This document shows positions 4,898 through 5,317 of a stretch of 5,317 bases of DNA, one piece after another. Each line of letters starts with the position of its first letter. Position 1 is the stretch's first letter. The position numbers were made by a program, and so were the translations under genes. The stretch comes from an uncultured bacterium (GTDB lineage: Bacteria > Bacillota > Clostridia > Oscillospirales > Acutalibacteraceae), in assembly GCA_945949625.1 (NCBI GenBank), contig CAMFFI010000096.1:1-5317 (forward strand), read 5' to 3'. The notes beneath the pieces were generated by a model, which was not told the origin of the DNA, made no database searches, and was given only the letters and a program-made list of their open reading frames with translations.

Positions 4898-5317
4898 ATG
4901 GCTATCAGAGTTACAGAACAAGGCAGAAATTTTTATTTGGAAACACTTCACTCTATGTATCAGATAAAGGCAGACGAATACGGAGTGCTTAAGCATATCT
5001 GGTACGGTTCACGCACGGAGTGCAATATGGAATATTTGCTTGATTATCCCGATGTCGGTTTCTCGGGTAATATTTATGAGGCAGAAAACAAAAGAGAATA
5101 TTCTCTTGATACAATGCCGCTTGAATACTCCTGTAAAGGAATAGGCGATCACAGAATTCCGGCGGCGGCAATCACTCACCCGAACGGTAGTGATGCCCTT
5201 GATTTGCGTTTTGACGGTTATGAAATCAAAAAGGGAAAGTATGCAATTTCAGGATTGCCCGCTGTTTACGCTGATGAAGATGAAGCTGAAACACTCGAAA
5301 TATATCTCAAGGATACT
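4898..5317 (+). CDS. GH36 alpha-galactosidase, N-terminal part
   Basis: The first 140 codons of a gene running off the right edge. The protein hydrolyses terminal alpha-1,6-linked galactose from melibiose, raffinose and related oligosaccharides. What is visible is the N-terminal beta-sandwich domain of glycoside hydrolase family 36: LKHIWYGSR (31-39), where the family has GxLxHLYYG; YSLDTMPLEYSCKGIGDHR (68-86), the family pattern YSLDTxPxEYSxxGxGDxR; ALDLRFDGYEI (100-110); and GLPAVYADEDEAETLEI (119-135). These are diagnostic even without the catalytic barrel. Family members are usually around 700-750 residues, so the two catalytic aspartates lie beyond this window. There is no signal peptide, so it is cytoplasmic and acts on imported sugar. 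AAGGTGA (4886-4892) lies 5 nt before the ATG. It follows the permease by 78 bp, on the same strand, and is probably co-transcribed. Confidence 0.93.
   Translation, partial: MAIRVTEQGRNFYLETLHSMYQIKADEYGVLKHIWYGSRTECNMEYLLDYPDVGFSGNIYEAENKREYSLDTMPLEYSCKGIGDHRIPAAAITHPNGSDALDLRFDGYEIKKGKYAISGLPAVYADEDEAETLEIYLKDT

Noticed and set aside
1..5317. CRISPR array, tRNA, rRNA, riboswitch or defence system
   Set aside because: No spaced repeat series, cloverleaf or known riboswitch core was seen, and every long frame belongs to ordinary sugar uptake or its regulation.

Overview
The window reads as chromosomal DNA of an AT-rich Gram-positive anaerobe of the Bacillota, probably a gut clostridium of the Ruminococcus/Oscillospiraceae or Lachnospiraceae kind. 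The grounds are strong GGAGG ribosome binding sites about 7 nt before the starts, sigma-A-type promoters with extended -10 boxes, a Gram-positive lipoprotein binding protein, and the MsmR/MsmEFG/alpha-galactosidase gene order. The genus is an inference.

Left flank, 1-750: no intact gene. It looks like a decayed insertion scar. In order it holds a possible orphan promoter (60-87), an inverted repeat whose U-tract lies on the minus strand (194-228), a start-less fragment resembling the C-terminal end of a bacterial SH3-type domain (236-355), a textbook rho-independent terminator (377-424), and directly against its T-tract the domain I part of a bacterial group IIC intron (421 to about 672). The intron lacks its reverse transcriptase and catalytic 3' domains. 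Lying just after a terminator hairpin is the characteristic target of group IIC introns.

Right part, 751-5317: an alpha-galactoside (raffinose/melibiose/stachyose type) uptake and hydrolysis locus. An AraC/MsmR-type regulator on the minus strand is divergent from an operon on the plus strand: lipoprotein solute-binding protein (1810-3096), two ABC permeases (3093-3974 and 3971-4819) and the N-terminal 140 residues of a GH36 alpha-galactosidase (4898 to beyond the window). The first three operon genes overlap by ATGA and are probably translationally coupled. A stem-loop at 4827-4853 separates the transporter from the enzyme. The 204-bp divergent intergenic region holds facing promoters and a cluster of TGCA-containing repeats plus a perfect 12-bp palindrome, the likely operator.

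Working model: the regulator senses an alpha-galactoside and activates the operon; the binding protein captures the oligosaccharide outside; the two permeases bring it in, powered by an ATPase that is not in this window (probably a shared MsmK-like protein); and the GH36 enzyme removes alpha-linked galactose in the cytoplasm. I see no previously undescribed system. The most notable item is the truncated group IIC intron, followed by the operator architecture.
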